A stretch of DNA of 37,017 bases from Verrucomicrobiales bacterium (GTDB lineage: Bacteria; Verrucomicrobiota; Verrucomicrobiia; Limisphaerales; UBA9464): assembly GCA_005793375.1 (NCBI GenBank), contig SXSK01000158.1:1-37017 (forward strand). The letters are read 5' to 3'. The notes beneath the pieces were generated by a model, which saw nothing but the letters and a program-made list of their open reading frames with translations, did not search any database and was not told where the DNA came from. Positions within the stretch are counted from its first letter, which is position 1, and the number at the start of each line of letters is the position of its first letter. Made by a program: the position numbers and the translations under genes. Shown in pieces: positions 15,397 through 25,000 of the stretch.

Positions 15397-18300
15397 ATGC
15401 AGAATCCGAGTTCGAATTCTGGCCGCCCGAGCCAGCCCGCCAGTCGTTCTGACGCCCCGATCTCCGGGGGGCGAAAGCCGGCTGTTGCCCCTCCGCCCCA
15501 GTCGTCTCCGCCTCCGTTGTTCCGGCGGATCGATTGGTTCACATTTGTGTTGGTGACGGTTCTCACATTGGCGGGATACCTCTACACCATTGCGTCGGAC
15601 CTGACGTTGGAAGACTCGGGTGAACTGGCGGTCGCTTCCATGTACGCGGGTGTGCCCCATCCACCAGGTTATCCTGTGTGGACCTTGTACACATGGGCAT
15701 TTACCAAGCTCTTGCCGTTTTCCAACATCTCCTGGCGGGTCGCTGTTTCGTCCGCCGTCGCCGCCGCGTTTGCCTGTGGTTTGTGCGGTCTCCTGGTTTC
15801 GCGTGGCAGCAGCATGATCCTGGAAGGCATTGATTGGTTTAAGGACATTGATCGAAAGAAGGAGAGTGCCTTGTGCGTCGTGAGTGGGTTTGTGGCGGGC
15901 GCACTACTTGGGTTCAATGGGTTTATCTGGAGTCAGGCAATTATTGTCGAAGTGTATACCTTGGCAGTGCTCTCTTTCATGGGAGTCCTGGCGTATCTCA
16001 TGCGGTGGATGTATGCCCCTCATCAATTCAAATACCTGTATTGGGCGTTTTTCTGGATGGGCGTCAGTATCTGCAATCACCAAACACTGGTGGTGGCTTT
16101 GATCGGCATGCTGGTGGCCATCATTGTCGGTCATCAGGCATTGGGACGCGATCTCTCTTGGGGCGGTGCTGCCGTCTGGGTATTGGGATTGTCCATGGGT
16201 GTGTTGAAGGACAATCCTGCGGTTCATTTGATCTTTAACTTTGTTGGCATTGGCTGCACCGGCGCAGCGATCTGGCTGACCCTCCAGACCCGCACGGCAC
16301 TGAACCAATGGAAAGCGTTACTCTGGATTGGCGTCGCGTTTGCGGTTGGCTCCAGCTTCTACCTGTATATGCCGCTGGCTTCGATGAGTAACCCGCCTCT
16401 CAACTGGGGGTATCCGCGGACGGTCGAAGGATTCATCCACGCGTTCACTCGCGGCCAGTACGAAAAGACCAATCCAACCAATGACTTCGGGGTTCTGTTT
16501 AATCAGGTCCGGATGTATATCGAAGGAGCCATTGAGGAGTTCAACATAGGGAATTTGCTCATTGGATTGGTGCCATTCGCGTTTTGGAATCGGATGCAAA
16601 AGCGCGAGCGGTTTTGGCTGATCGGACTGAGCGCAATTTACCTCTGCCTAGCCTTCCTGCTGCTGATCCTACTGAATCCGCAGACAGATAAGCAGGCGCG
16701 TGAATTGGTGAAGGTGTTCTTTACCTCATCCCACGTCGTGATCGCCATGGCGGTGGGTTATGGCGTGACACTGATTGGGGCTTGCTTGCTGATGCAGTAC
16801 CAGCGGACGCGGTATCTTTTGTTGATAGGCGCGACGGTCGTCGCGGCGTTCAATCTGTATGAAGTCTATGCCGTTTTCGACACCACGCTGTTTGCCATCA
16901 TGCGAGGGGCTGCCTTGGCAAGTTTCGGGTTGTCGGCCGTCTTCATCGGGCTGTTATTGCTGTATCGTCGACAGGTGGTGCTGGCTCCTTTTTTGGCAGT
17001 CTTTGCCTTGATCCCAATGGATTCGATCTTGTCCCATTGGTCGGACAACGAACAGCGAGGGCATTTGTTTGGATTTTGGTTCGGCCATGACATGTTCGAT
17101 CCGACCGAGATCAAGGAAGACGACGGCAAACCGGTTTATCCGGAAATGACACGAGACGCCGTCTTGTTTGGGGGCACGGATCCCGGTCGGTTCTGTCCGA
17201 CCTACATGATCTTCTGCGAAAGTTTCATCAAACCAGAACAGCGGCGGAATCCGAAGTTCGACCGTCGGGATGTTGCATTGATCACGCAAAACGCTTTGGC
17301 GGATAATACGTACCTGGATTACATCCGGGCGCACTACAATCGGAGCGCACAAAAGGATCCACCCTTTTTCCAGGAATTGCCGTTTGTCCGCTCGGAGAAA
17401 GACCGGTTGTTGGGTCGAACCAATCTCCTGGCGCGGCTAATGAAGCCATTGGACAGTCTGTTCATTGGTCTGGGGGATTCCTTGGAGAAGGAACGCCGAG
17501 CCGGCTCCTCACTTTTTAAAGCCGATCATTTTATCAATCTGGATGGATTCAAGAACCGGCTGCAAAGCGGCACGGCCCCTTTGTTTCCCTACCTAAAGGG
17601 GGAATTGGGATCCGCTGCGACGGGGGACGCCTCGGCACTCGCCGACGGATTGAATCGAATCGTGGAGAAGGGGCTGCTCTATGATGATTCCCGTTTCGCG
17701 GGTATCCAGTTGTCGAGCCGGCTCCTTCGATTCGCCCAACAGAATCCAACGAGCCACAATCGGATTCGATTGAACCGATTGCTGCTGGAAGAGGCCTTTG
17801 AAGGTCTGGTGGCCAAGTCTCTGGGCGGGCTTTATCCAGACTTGGAAGTTCTAACCCCCACTCCCGACGAATCCGCGCGGAGCTTCCAGGAATACATGAT
17901 CGATGCGCAGCGCCGGATGTCCATGAATCAACTCAAACCCGGCGAGTTGGTCACTCAGACCGGCGATGGACGGGTGTCGGTCTCAGGTCAAGTGGCCGTC
18001 ATGTCCATCAATGCCCTCCTTTGCAAGGTGATCTTTGATCGGAATCCACAAAACGACTTCTTCATTGAGGAAAGCTTTCCACTCGATTGGATGTTTCCCT
18101 ACCTGTCGCCATTTGGGATTATCCTGAAGATTAACCGCCAGCCTCTGGATGAAATGACCGATGAAGTATTGCGTAAAGATCACGTCTTCTGGAGCAAGTA
18201 TTCCGACCGGCTTATCGGAAACTGGATCACCTACGATACCAAAGTTTCAGAGATCGCGGATTTCGCAAAGCGGGTGTACCAACAGCGCGATTTCTCGGGA

Positions 18301-19119
18301 TTTAAAGGAGATCCGAAATTTGTCCGCGACGACAATGCGCAGAAGTCGTTTTCCAAGTTGCGTGGCGCAATTGGCGGCGTCTATGCGTGGCGATTGCGTG
18401 CGTCGAAGAGCACGCAGGAGCGGGAGCGGCTCCTCAAGGAAGCGGATTTTGCGTTCAAGCAGGCTTGGGCGTATTGCCCGTACAGTCCGGAGGCTGTCTA
18501 TCGCTACGTACAAATGCTGGCTGAAAATGGTCGCATCGAGGATGCGGTCGTCGTGGCGGAAACCTGCTATTCGTTTGATACCGAAAATAACGGGGTTCGC
18601 GATTTGGTGAACAACTTGCGCAGCATGAAAGGCAACGCGGGTGCCATGCCGGTTCCATCGCCGAACGGGTTGCTTCAACTGGAAACAAAATATCGAACCG
18701 AACCCACGAATCTGGAAACCGCATTCAATTTGGCTTCGCTCTACATCCAAATGCAACGACCCGCGGACGCTTACGGGATTCTTGATGGACTGTTGGCCAA
18801 CCCGGCCGCGGATGCCCGCACCGTGTTGTCCGTGGCGGAAGCCTACCGGCAATTGTCACAGGTTACCAAGGTTGAAGCCGCGATGTTGCGATACACTAAG
18901 CTTGCTGCGGAGAGTCCCGAGGCGTGGTACGACCTGGCGGCGATTCAGGCGGCTCAGGCCAAGGCTAAAGAAGCCGCAGAAAATCTTGACCGCGCTTTCG
19001 TGTTGGATGCCGCTCGTCGAGCGAAAGATCCCAACCAACGGGACTTGCGAGGTCAGTTTCCAAGTGATGTGCGGTTCGAACAGGTGCGCAATTCGCCCGA
19101 ATTTCAGAAGTTTCGATAG
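15397..19119 (+). CDS. DUF2723 multi-pass membrane protein with TPR C-terminus
   Basis: This 1240-residue protein has a proline/serine-rich cytoplasmic lead of about 42 residues, then a long multi-pass membrane domain. The first loop has the family signature LEDSGEL (71-77) and PHPPGYP (87-93). DUF2723 is related to GT-C fold glycosyltransferases (protein mannosyltransferase-like), whose catalytic acid lies in that first loop; activity here is inferred. About ten further hydrophobic segments run to about residue 530. A large soluble part of about 500 residues follows, then TPR-like helices near 1010-1190 (AFKQAWAYCPYSPEAVYRY, TAFNLASLYIQMQRPADAY, AWYDLAAIQAAQAKAKEAA). It is the third gene of the sigma operon. 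A surface glycan or glycoprotein role is likely. The start at 15397 has no strong ribosome binding site and may rely on coupling to the upstream gene. Confidence 0.88.
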   Translation: MQNPSSNSGRPSQPASRSDAPISGGRKPAVAPPPQSSPPPLFRRIDWFTFVLVTVLTLAGYLYTIASDLTLEDSGELAVASMYAGVPHPPGYPVWTLYTWAFTKLLPFSNISWRVAVSSAVAAAFACGLCGLLVSRGSSMILEGIDWFKDIDRKKESALCVVSGFVAGALLGFNGFIWSQAIIVEVYTLAVLSFMGVLAYLMRWMYAPHQFKYLYWAFFWMGVSICNHQTLVVALIGMLVAIIVGHQALGRDLSWGGAAVWVLGLSMGVLKDNPAVHLIFNFVGIGCTGAAIWLTLQTRTALNQWKALLWIGVAFAVGSSFYLYMPLASMSNPPLNWGYPRTVEGFIHAFTRGQYEKTNPTNDFGVLFNQVRMYIEGAIEEFNIGNLLIGLVPFAFWNRMQKRERFWLIGLSAIYLCLAFLLLILLNPQTDKQARELVKVFFTSSHVVIAMAVGYGVTLIGACLLMQYQRTRYLLLIGATVVAAFNLYEVYAVFDTTLFAIMRGAALASFGLSAVFIGLLLLYRRQVVLAPFLAVFALIPMDSILSHWSDNEQRGHLFGFWFGHDMFDPTEIKEDDGKPVYPEMTRDAVLFGGTDPGRFCPTYMIFCESFIKPEQRRNPKFDRRDVALITQNALADNTYLDYIRAHYNRSAQKDPPFFQELPFVRSEKDRLLGRTNLLARLMKPLDSLFIGLGDSLEKERRAGSSLFKADHFINLDGFKNRLQSGTAPLFPYLKGELGSAATGDASALADGLNRIVEKGLLYDDSRFAGIQLSSRLLRFAQQNPTSHNRIRLNRLLLEEAFEGLVAKSLGGLYPDLEVLTPTPDESARSFQEYMIDAQRRMSMNQLKPGELVTQTGDGRVSVSGQVAVMSINALLCKVIFDRNPQNDFFIEESFPLDWMFPYLSPFGIILKINRQPLDEMTDEVLRKDHVFWSKYSDRLIGNWITYDTKVSEIADFAKRVYQQRDFSGFKGDPKFVRDDNAQKSFSKLRGAIGGVYAWRLRASKSTQERERLLKEADFAFKQAWAYCPYSPEAVYRYVQMLAENGRIEDAVVVAETCYSFDTENNGVRDLVNNLRSMKGNAGAMPVPSPNGLLQLETKYRTEPTNLETAFNLASLYIQMQRPADAYGILDGLLANPAADARTVLSVAEAYRQLSQVTKVEAAMLRYTKLAAESPEAWYDLAAIQAAQAKAKEAAENLDRAFVLDAARRAKDPNQRDLRGQFPSDVRFEQVRNSPEFQKFR

Positions 19120-19190
19120 AAAAAAGCCAATGCACCAGGAAACACGAACTCACACCAAGACAGGAAGGGAATTGGAGGAGTTGGCCGTCA

Positions 19191-19221
19191 TTGAGCGTTT
19201 GCTCATCTCGAATGCGCTCAA
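19191..19221. other. Hairpin between convergent genes, possible weak bidirectional terminator
   Basis: TTGAGCG (19191-19197) and CGCTCAA (19215-19221) pair perfectly over 7 bp, with a 17-base loop. An alternative short hairpin TGAGC/GCTCA lies inside. It sits between the ends of the DUF2723 gene (19119) and the HupE gene (19237). No T run follows on either strand, so it is only a candidate. Confidence 0.25.
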
Positions 19222-19236
19222 TTCGCGATTCCAGGC

Positions 19237-20559
19237 TCAGAATATTTTGGTGTCGAACGCCCGTTCAACGAACCAGATGATCGCGACAAGAATCACGAGC
19301 ACCGAGCCTCCGCGAAAGACCAAACGGCGGTAGAACCAAGTGCGACGGAACGCAAAGGCGATGGGAAGAAACGTGGCGACGATGGCAAGCTGGCCTAATT
19401 CGACGCCGAGGTTGAAGGCGATCAGCGCGGTAACCAAGGTCGACTTGGGAAGTCCCAAGTCCGCGAGGACACTGGCAAATCCGAACCCATGAATTAGCCC
19501 GAATCCGAAGGCCACCATCCAGGCACGATTTTGGAACACGGGTCGCAAGTTGTTGAACGCTGCCAACACAATACTGGCGGCAATACTGGATTCCACGAGG
19601 CGCGACGGTAGCTGGATAATCTCCAAGGCGGCGAGCGTTAGTGTGACGCTATGCGCCAAGGTGAACGCGGTGACGATCTTAAAGACATTCGCGAAACTTG
19701 GCCGGAACCGAGTGTGAGGAAAGAACTCGAGCTTCCCACCGGGCCGTTTTGGGGCGGGCGCATGGAAGAACACGGCTGGAAGCAGTAGGGCGAGCAGGAA
19801 AAGAATGTGATCGGTGCCAATCCAGATGTGATGAACCCCCTCTTTGAGATACTGAAAGAAGCCAGAGTCTTCACGAGTGGACGCCCGGGTAAACGTCTGG
19901 ATGGGTTCAGCGGGACTAAAGACAACCGTAATGACCCCCGGTTCCACGGTAGGTGGTGCGACACGCGAATGTTCTGCGGTATTCGTGAGCGTGTGGGGCG
20001 CGGCTTGATTGGTTAAGCCGAACGCCACCATCGGCTCCTTTGGAAGTGAGGGGATGGCATTGGTGGCACCCTGCCATTCGAGGTTCAGTAATCCGCGGTG
20101 CAGTGGGTCCAGTTCAAAGAAAAGCCGGTATTCGACTTCCAAACGTTCAAACGGTTGGGGCGCCTGCCCTTCAAACTTCAACACCGCGTAAGTGCCATCG
20201 GTGTGGTTAGCGACCAGTTGATCGGTTACCCTCAGGTCTAATCGATTGGTATCCGTACTCAAACGGAGTCGACTCAAGGCAAAGCCCGACACATCCGGGT
20301 GACGAGCCTTCAGTTCGCCCCACGTGATTTGGCCGTCTTCGTCGGCATCCAGCCCCAGCACGAACTCCAGGTCCCTCAACGCGATATCCCACTGTCCGAT
20401 GACGACTGAATTGCTGACAACCAACCGCAGGTAGGAATCGCTGGGTTTATGTGCCTGGGCGCTCGTTGCCCAACTTAAGGCGGCCAGCAACAATCCCCAG
20501 CAACTTCGCCAGCGATGAAACTGCAGGGGCGTCCTTCGTTCTGCGCGGACTCGTATCAT
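19237..20559 (-). CDS. HupE/UreJ-like membrane protein
   Basis: The open reading extends upstream, but those residues lie in the shadow of the TPR remnant. ATG at 20559 (MIRVRAERRT) gives a signal-like hydrophobic segment (21-35, cleavage near AQA-HK) and overlaps the stop of the TPR remnant as ATGA, so I use it (440 residues). Residues 36-235 are a periplasmic domain starting HKPSDSYL, with a DADEDGQITWGE EF-hand-like loop at 71-82. The HupE/UreJ membrane domain follows: GVHHIWIGTDHILF (241-254), AFTLAHSVTL (298-307), FGLIHGFGFA (353-362) and further helices to 430. The conserved histidines suggest metal handling, since the family includes nickel and hydrogenase-associated permeases; the actual substrate is unknown. 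It is the last gene of the minus-strand block and appears intact. Confidence 0.9.
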   Translation of the reverse strand: MIRVRAERRTPLQFHRWRSCWGLLLAALSWATSAQAHKPSDSYLRLVVSNSVVIGQWDIALRDLEFVLGLDADEDGQITWGELKARHPDVSGFALSRLRLSTDTNRLDLRVTDQLVANHTDGTYAVLKFEGQAPQPFERLEVEYRLFFELDPLHRGLLNLEWQGATNAIPSLPKEPMVAFGLTNQAAPHTLTNTAEHSRVAPPTVEPGVITVVFSPAEPIQTFTRASTREDSGFFQYLKEGVHHIWIGTDHILFLLALLLPAVFFHAPAPKRPGGKLEFFPHTRFRPSFANVFKIVTAFTLAHSVTLTLAALEIIQLPSRLVESSIAASIVLAAFNNLRPVFQNRAWMVAFGFGLIHGFGFASVLADLGLPKSTLVTALIAFNLGVELGQLAIVATFLPIAFAFRRTWFYRRLVFRGGSVLVILVAIIWFVERAFDTKIF

Positions 20560-21131
20560 TCGGAAAGGTTCGTCACGGTTTGGGGCGGAGACTGCCCCAA
20601 AAGCGTCACGTCTTCCAGCTTCGTTGTGCGAACCCACTCCAGAATCTCCAAGGTCGCCTGTGTATCCTTCGCGGCTCGGGCTGCTTCGAGAAAAGTGCGG
20701 GCGTCCGCGGGTTCTCTCTGAACCTTCCAATTCTCGCGGGCGAGTCGGATGGCGGCCAACGGATTCTTGACAAGCCGGCATTGAAATCGGGATTCCTCGC
20801 GTTGATGCAACGCATCGCCCCGAAGTCTCGCGGCATCGAATCGGGCGCCAAGTTCCGCGATCTGTCCTTGGACCTTTCCGGAATTCCAACCCGAGAGGAG
20901 CCTGTTCGCCTCGGTGAGTCGCAGGAGCAAGGCGTCTATTCGGGCATGGGGCGCCAACCAGCGGCTGATTTCCTTGGCCCGTCCTTGATCGAGCAGAAAA
21001 TCAGCATAGACGCCCAATAAGTAAGGATCGGCTGGGGCTACCTCCAAGGCCGATTGGAAGTGTGCGTCGGCCGCCGCGACATCACCGAGGCGGGTTGCGA
21101 TTTCTCCCAGCAATGTTTGTATCCAAACCAA
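20556..21131 (-). pseudogene. TPR protein remnant, N-terminus lost
   Basis: The reading shows TPR helices (LLGEIATRLGDVAAADAHF, ALEVAPADPYLLGVYADFL) and a coiled C-terminus (TQATLEILEWVRTTKLE), which fits the C-terminal half of a tetratricopeptide protein of the DUF4331-TPR-HupE locus type. There is no ATG, only TTG at 21131, and a stop lies a few dozen bases further upstream in this frame. The expected signal peptide and first repeats are absent. Its first codons lie over the tail of the damaged DUF4331 gene, so a deletion seems to have joined the two genes. The stop overlaps the ATG of the HupE gene, so its translation, if any, could still drive HupE by coupling. A functional short protein remains possible. 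Confidence 0.7.
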
Positions 21132-21944
21132 TTCGGTCGCGGGTGCTTGTGACTTTCGTTTCGAGGGGGTTCGGGGGCGGGCACGCTAAACAAGATATTG
21201 ATCAGGGCCGGCAAGGTGGGGTGGGTAATATAGTCAACGAACTGAAGATCGTCTTTTGGCTCGCTGGCGTTGAACGCATTTTTGTCTTTAAGCCCGATCA
21301 CCAATTCATTCACGAGGGGCATGGAAAGCCGCGAGAGTTGTTGGTAAGTGGGCGCTCCCTCGCTGTTGGTTGAAATACTGCTCGCGGTGCTCCAAGCGCC
21401 GATGATGGGTTTGTCGGGCGCGGCAAGCAGGAATTCCTTCGGCACTTCCAGACAGATGGCGGTGACATTCTTATACGCCAACGAGTCGGTATTGGCGTCT
21501 TCGGCGCCCAGCGGATTCAGATTAATCAGATCAAAAGTCTCGCCCAGATTGACCACGAAGGGATCCTTGCGTTGGCCGACGAAAACACGGCCTTTCTTTT
21601 CGGTGCCAGGAAGCGCGATATCGTAAATGTAGGCGTCCGCGTATTCGGAGTAGTTGGGGAAGGTCTTGTTGCCAGCGTTGTCCTGAGGTTTGGTGAAATG
21701 AATTGTGCCATCCTTGGGATTGCTGATGCCAGTTGGGGCCGCCGCACACAACCTGCAAGGGTATGTAATTGGCGACAAGGGTGACGTATCCCTCCCGAGT
21801 GGGTTCGTAACTGCCAAACAGATAAAAGTCGGTGCAATCCAACTTGGGCGTGGAGGTGATGAGCGGGGCTTCACGATGACTGGAAGCCAGTGCCGCGTTG
21901 AGTGATTGCGCTGCTATTGTTGTTACAGTGAGGAAGGTTTTCAT
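21038..21944 (-). pseudogene. DUF4331 protein, broken by an internal deletion and a truncated end
   Basis: A good start (MKTFLTVTTIAAQ, signal peptide) leads into the DUF4331 N-terminus (SSHREAPLITSTPKLDCTD, DFYLFGSYEP, VANYIPLQ). At about 21731-21760, just after CGGPN, the sequence jumps frame to ISNPKDGTIHFTKPQDNAG and continues with family motifs (VFVGQRKDPFVVNLGETFDL, AICLEVPKEFLL, GAWSTAS, ASEPKDDLQFVDYITHPTLP). In intact members roughly 80-90 residues separate these parts, so this looks like an out-of-frame deletion rather than a single-base error. The end is also lost: after NILFSVPAPEPPR the family C-terminus is replaced by sequence leading into the TPR remnant. DUF4331 proteins are secreted and of unknown function. 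The coordinates span both frames. Confidence 0.78.
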
Positions 21945-22045
21945 GAGCCAAGAGCCATCAGAGTTCTATCGACCACAAACCATACAACGATGAACTCCCG
22001 AGGCTGGATGCATCGGCGCGGAACTTTTTCTGATGAGGATTTACC

Positions 22046-25000
22046 TCACCGGGGCGCAGGCGGGATGGAAATTTCGATCTCGAACTCCTCCTTCGGGGCC
22101 GCAACGCGCTGGCTATCGCCCCGCGGCCAATGGATCAACACCGCTTCCGGGTCGACATCCCCCATTCCGGACAGCAACACGGTTGACGACTCCTGAGCCC
22201 AATAACCGCTACCCAAACGCACTTCGTGGGTTGGGCCTTGTCGGCCCCCTGGATATTCGGCGCGTAAAATGGCGCCGATAGACTGCGGGTTATCGACAGT
22301 GCCACGCAGGGTGACACGCAGGGCGGGCCTCGCTCTCACATTGCGCAAAAGACTGGTAATGCCCCGGTGCTGGCCGATGGCGAGATCGAGACGTCCATCG
22401 TGATCGAAGTCGCAGGCGGCAGCGGCGCGGCCTTCCCCCACCAATCGAATACCACTCTCTGAGGCTGTCACGGGGTGAAATTGCCCGTGACCGTCGCCCC
22501 GAAGCCAAGTACCCAGGCCTGCGTTCAAACTGCTTTCGGTGGGGTGGACCCCAAAGAAGTTCTGAGCGAGGAAGGCGTCGATGTGCCCATCGCCATCGAA
22601 ATCTCCGATGGCAATTCCGAAAACGGGAGCTAGTTGGGCTTCGGTTGGCAGTGGGCGAGCCTCGAAAGAGTCACCTCGTTGTAGCAAGAGAAACGATTCT
22701 AGGGTCGAGGCTTCAACCGCACGTGTGTGTGGCAGATTCGCGGCGAGGATCTTGTCGAGGCTGGCGCGGGCAAATTGTGCATAAGTGGGGAATTCTTCCA
22801 CGATGCCCGGAAAGACCGTGGCATATGCGCTGCGGTCTCGCATTGGCACATAATTCCCTTGAACGACATCGAATCCGGCCTCGATGAGCCCTGATGGGTT
22901 GTTGCCAGGCATTGAGGCATAATGGAGTTGGATCGGATGATGGAGATATTTCTGACGCGCGGTATTCCGTCCCCAGTTGCCAACCACCAGATCGAGGCGC
23001 CCATCACCATTGAAATCGCCCGACGCAACGGAGTTCCACCAGCCGGTGAGAGAACTCAGCCGCGCTAGTTTGTTGGTGATGCCTTGATCGACCACGCGTA
23101 CGGGCGGATCCCATTCGGTCAAGTCGCCTAATTCCTGGCGGTAGATACGGATCGGCCCCCACTGTGTGGCCAGCACCAATTCAGGACGACGATCACCTGT
23201 TAGATCGGTGAAGGTAGCGCCATGGACAATCCCAACGCGGCTCAGCACCGCGGAGGCACTTGTATCCGCAGTGAAACGTCCGTTAGTATTACGGAACAGT
23301 GCAGAGCCGGTGGTTTCTGGATAGCGTCCGGCGATCGCGCTACCCCCAACAAACAGATCGAGATCGCCGTCCCCATCCACATCGCCGAGAGTTAATGGGC
23401 CGGTGGGTCCAGAGCTTGGCAACGGGATGTTCTCGAATTGGCCAGTGAGAAGCGATAGTTGGCGCAAGGCGTATTCGTTAGTGCGGGTGCCAGGTTCGTG
23501 TTGATTGAACCCCATGAGCAACCCGAGTTCATTTGGCCCAGGTTGCCAGCCCAGCAGACCGGTAACATCGCGGTCGGATGGGGTTTGCAATACTTGCGCG
23601 CGCTGCGCGATGAACCCACCCTGGCCATCGTTGCGAAAGACCGCGATGCGCCCTCCGCGTCCGGCTCCGATGAGGAGATCCTCCCATTTGTCGCCATTGA
23701 AATCGAACCACGCAATTGCCGGACCGAATTGGCTCAGGGTATGTGGGATCAGGGGTTGGGTGGCGAATTCGTTGGGCGCATCATCCACGTGTTGATGGTT
23801 GAGAATTCCACTGAGGTCCTCGAAGAAAGGGCTTTCCGCAGTTCTATTGGCAACGGCAATGGGTTTAGCCGCAGCGGCACTCTCATCTATTTCGTACAGA
23901 TGATCGGCGGGAGCCAGGGTGATGCGCGACTGCAGGCCGCTTCTCCAAATGACTTCAATTTCCACTTGGTTGGTTGCGGTGACAGTTGCAAAAGCCCGGA
24001 TGGGGTCGTCACTCGAGACATAACGCCCCCCGGCAATCATTTCTTGGGACTGGAGCGGGAGCCCAGCAGTTCGAATGAGAATGCGAGCGCCGATACCTCT
24101 TGTGTTCGGTGCTTTTCCCTTCAGTCGTATAGCCACTCGTGGCCGGCTGCTGTCGTTGCGAAGTAGCAGGGGACCGTCATTGAGACAATTGATGATCACA
24201 TCCAGGTCGCCGTCGTTGTCGAGATCTGCCAAGGCTAGGCCCTGGGAAACGCGGGTGGAGTCGAAGCCCCATGCGGTTCCGGACTCTTCGAACGAAAAAT
24301 CGCCGCGGTTGCGGAACGCAATGTTGGGGGTGGCCAGACGGGGAAATCGCACACGGGCGCGCAATTGGTCGCGTGGACTGCGGCGTTGGAGTTCGTTCTG
24401 GGTATCGATTTCTCTGGCGGCATCGGCGTCTTGCGCATCTCGCCAGTGACCCGTGGTCACCAACAAATCCTCATAGCCGTCCAAGTCAACATCCAGGAAC
24501 GCGGGGCACCAACTCCATTCCGACGCTTCGACACCTGCCAATTGTGCGATTTCGGCGTAGGTGCCATCCCCACGGTTTCGGAAGAGTGTGTTTCGGCTGT
24601 GCTGGGTGCGCTCGCTGAAAAGTTGACGGCTTTGGCGGACGGCATCACCACTCATCACTTGCACTTGTCGCCGGATGTGTTCGCGACTGAGCATATCGGC
24701 GACGAAGAGATCATCGTGACCATCGCGATCGATATCGGCGACATCCACTCCCATTGAAAAGAGACTGGTATGACGAATTGCCGAGTTCGGCAGGGCTCGG
24801 AAACGACCCCGGCCATCGTTGATCCAGATGCGGTCTGGTGATTGAAAGTCGTTGCAGACATACAGATCCGGTGCGCGATCGCCATTCAAATCGCGAAACA
24901 TGGCGGACAATCCCCAATCGTAGGGTGGGCTTACGGGTTGTCCTTGTTCATCGACAAAGGCCTGACCGCCCCATGGAATCCGCTCAAATCGACCACCACC

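Noticed and set aside
20560-20889. N-terminal extension of the HupE-like gene
   Set aside because: It is an Arg/Gly/Ser-rich shadow of the TPR remnant; the internal ATG gives a proper signal peptide and an ATGA overlap.
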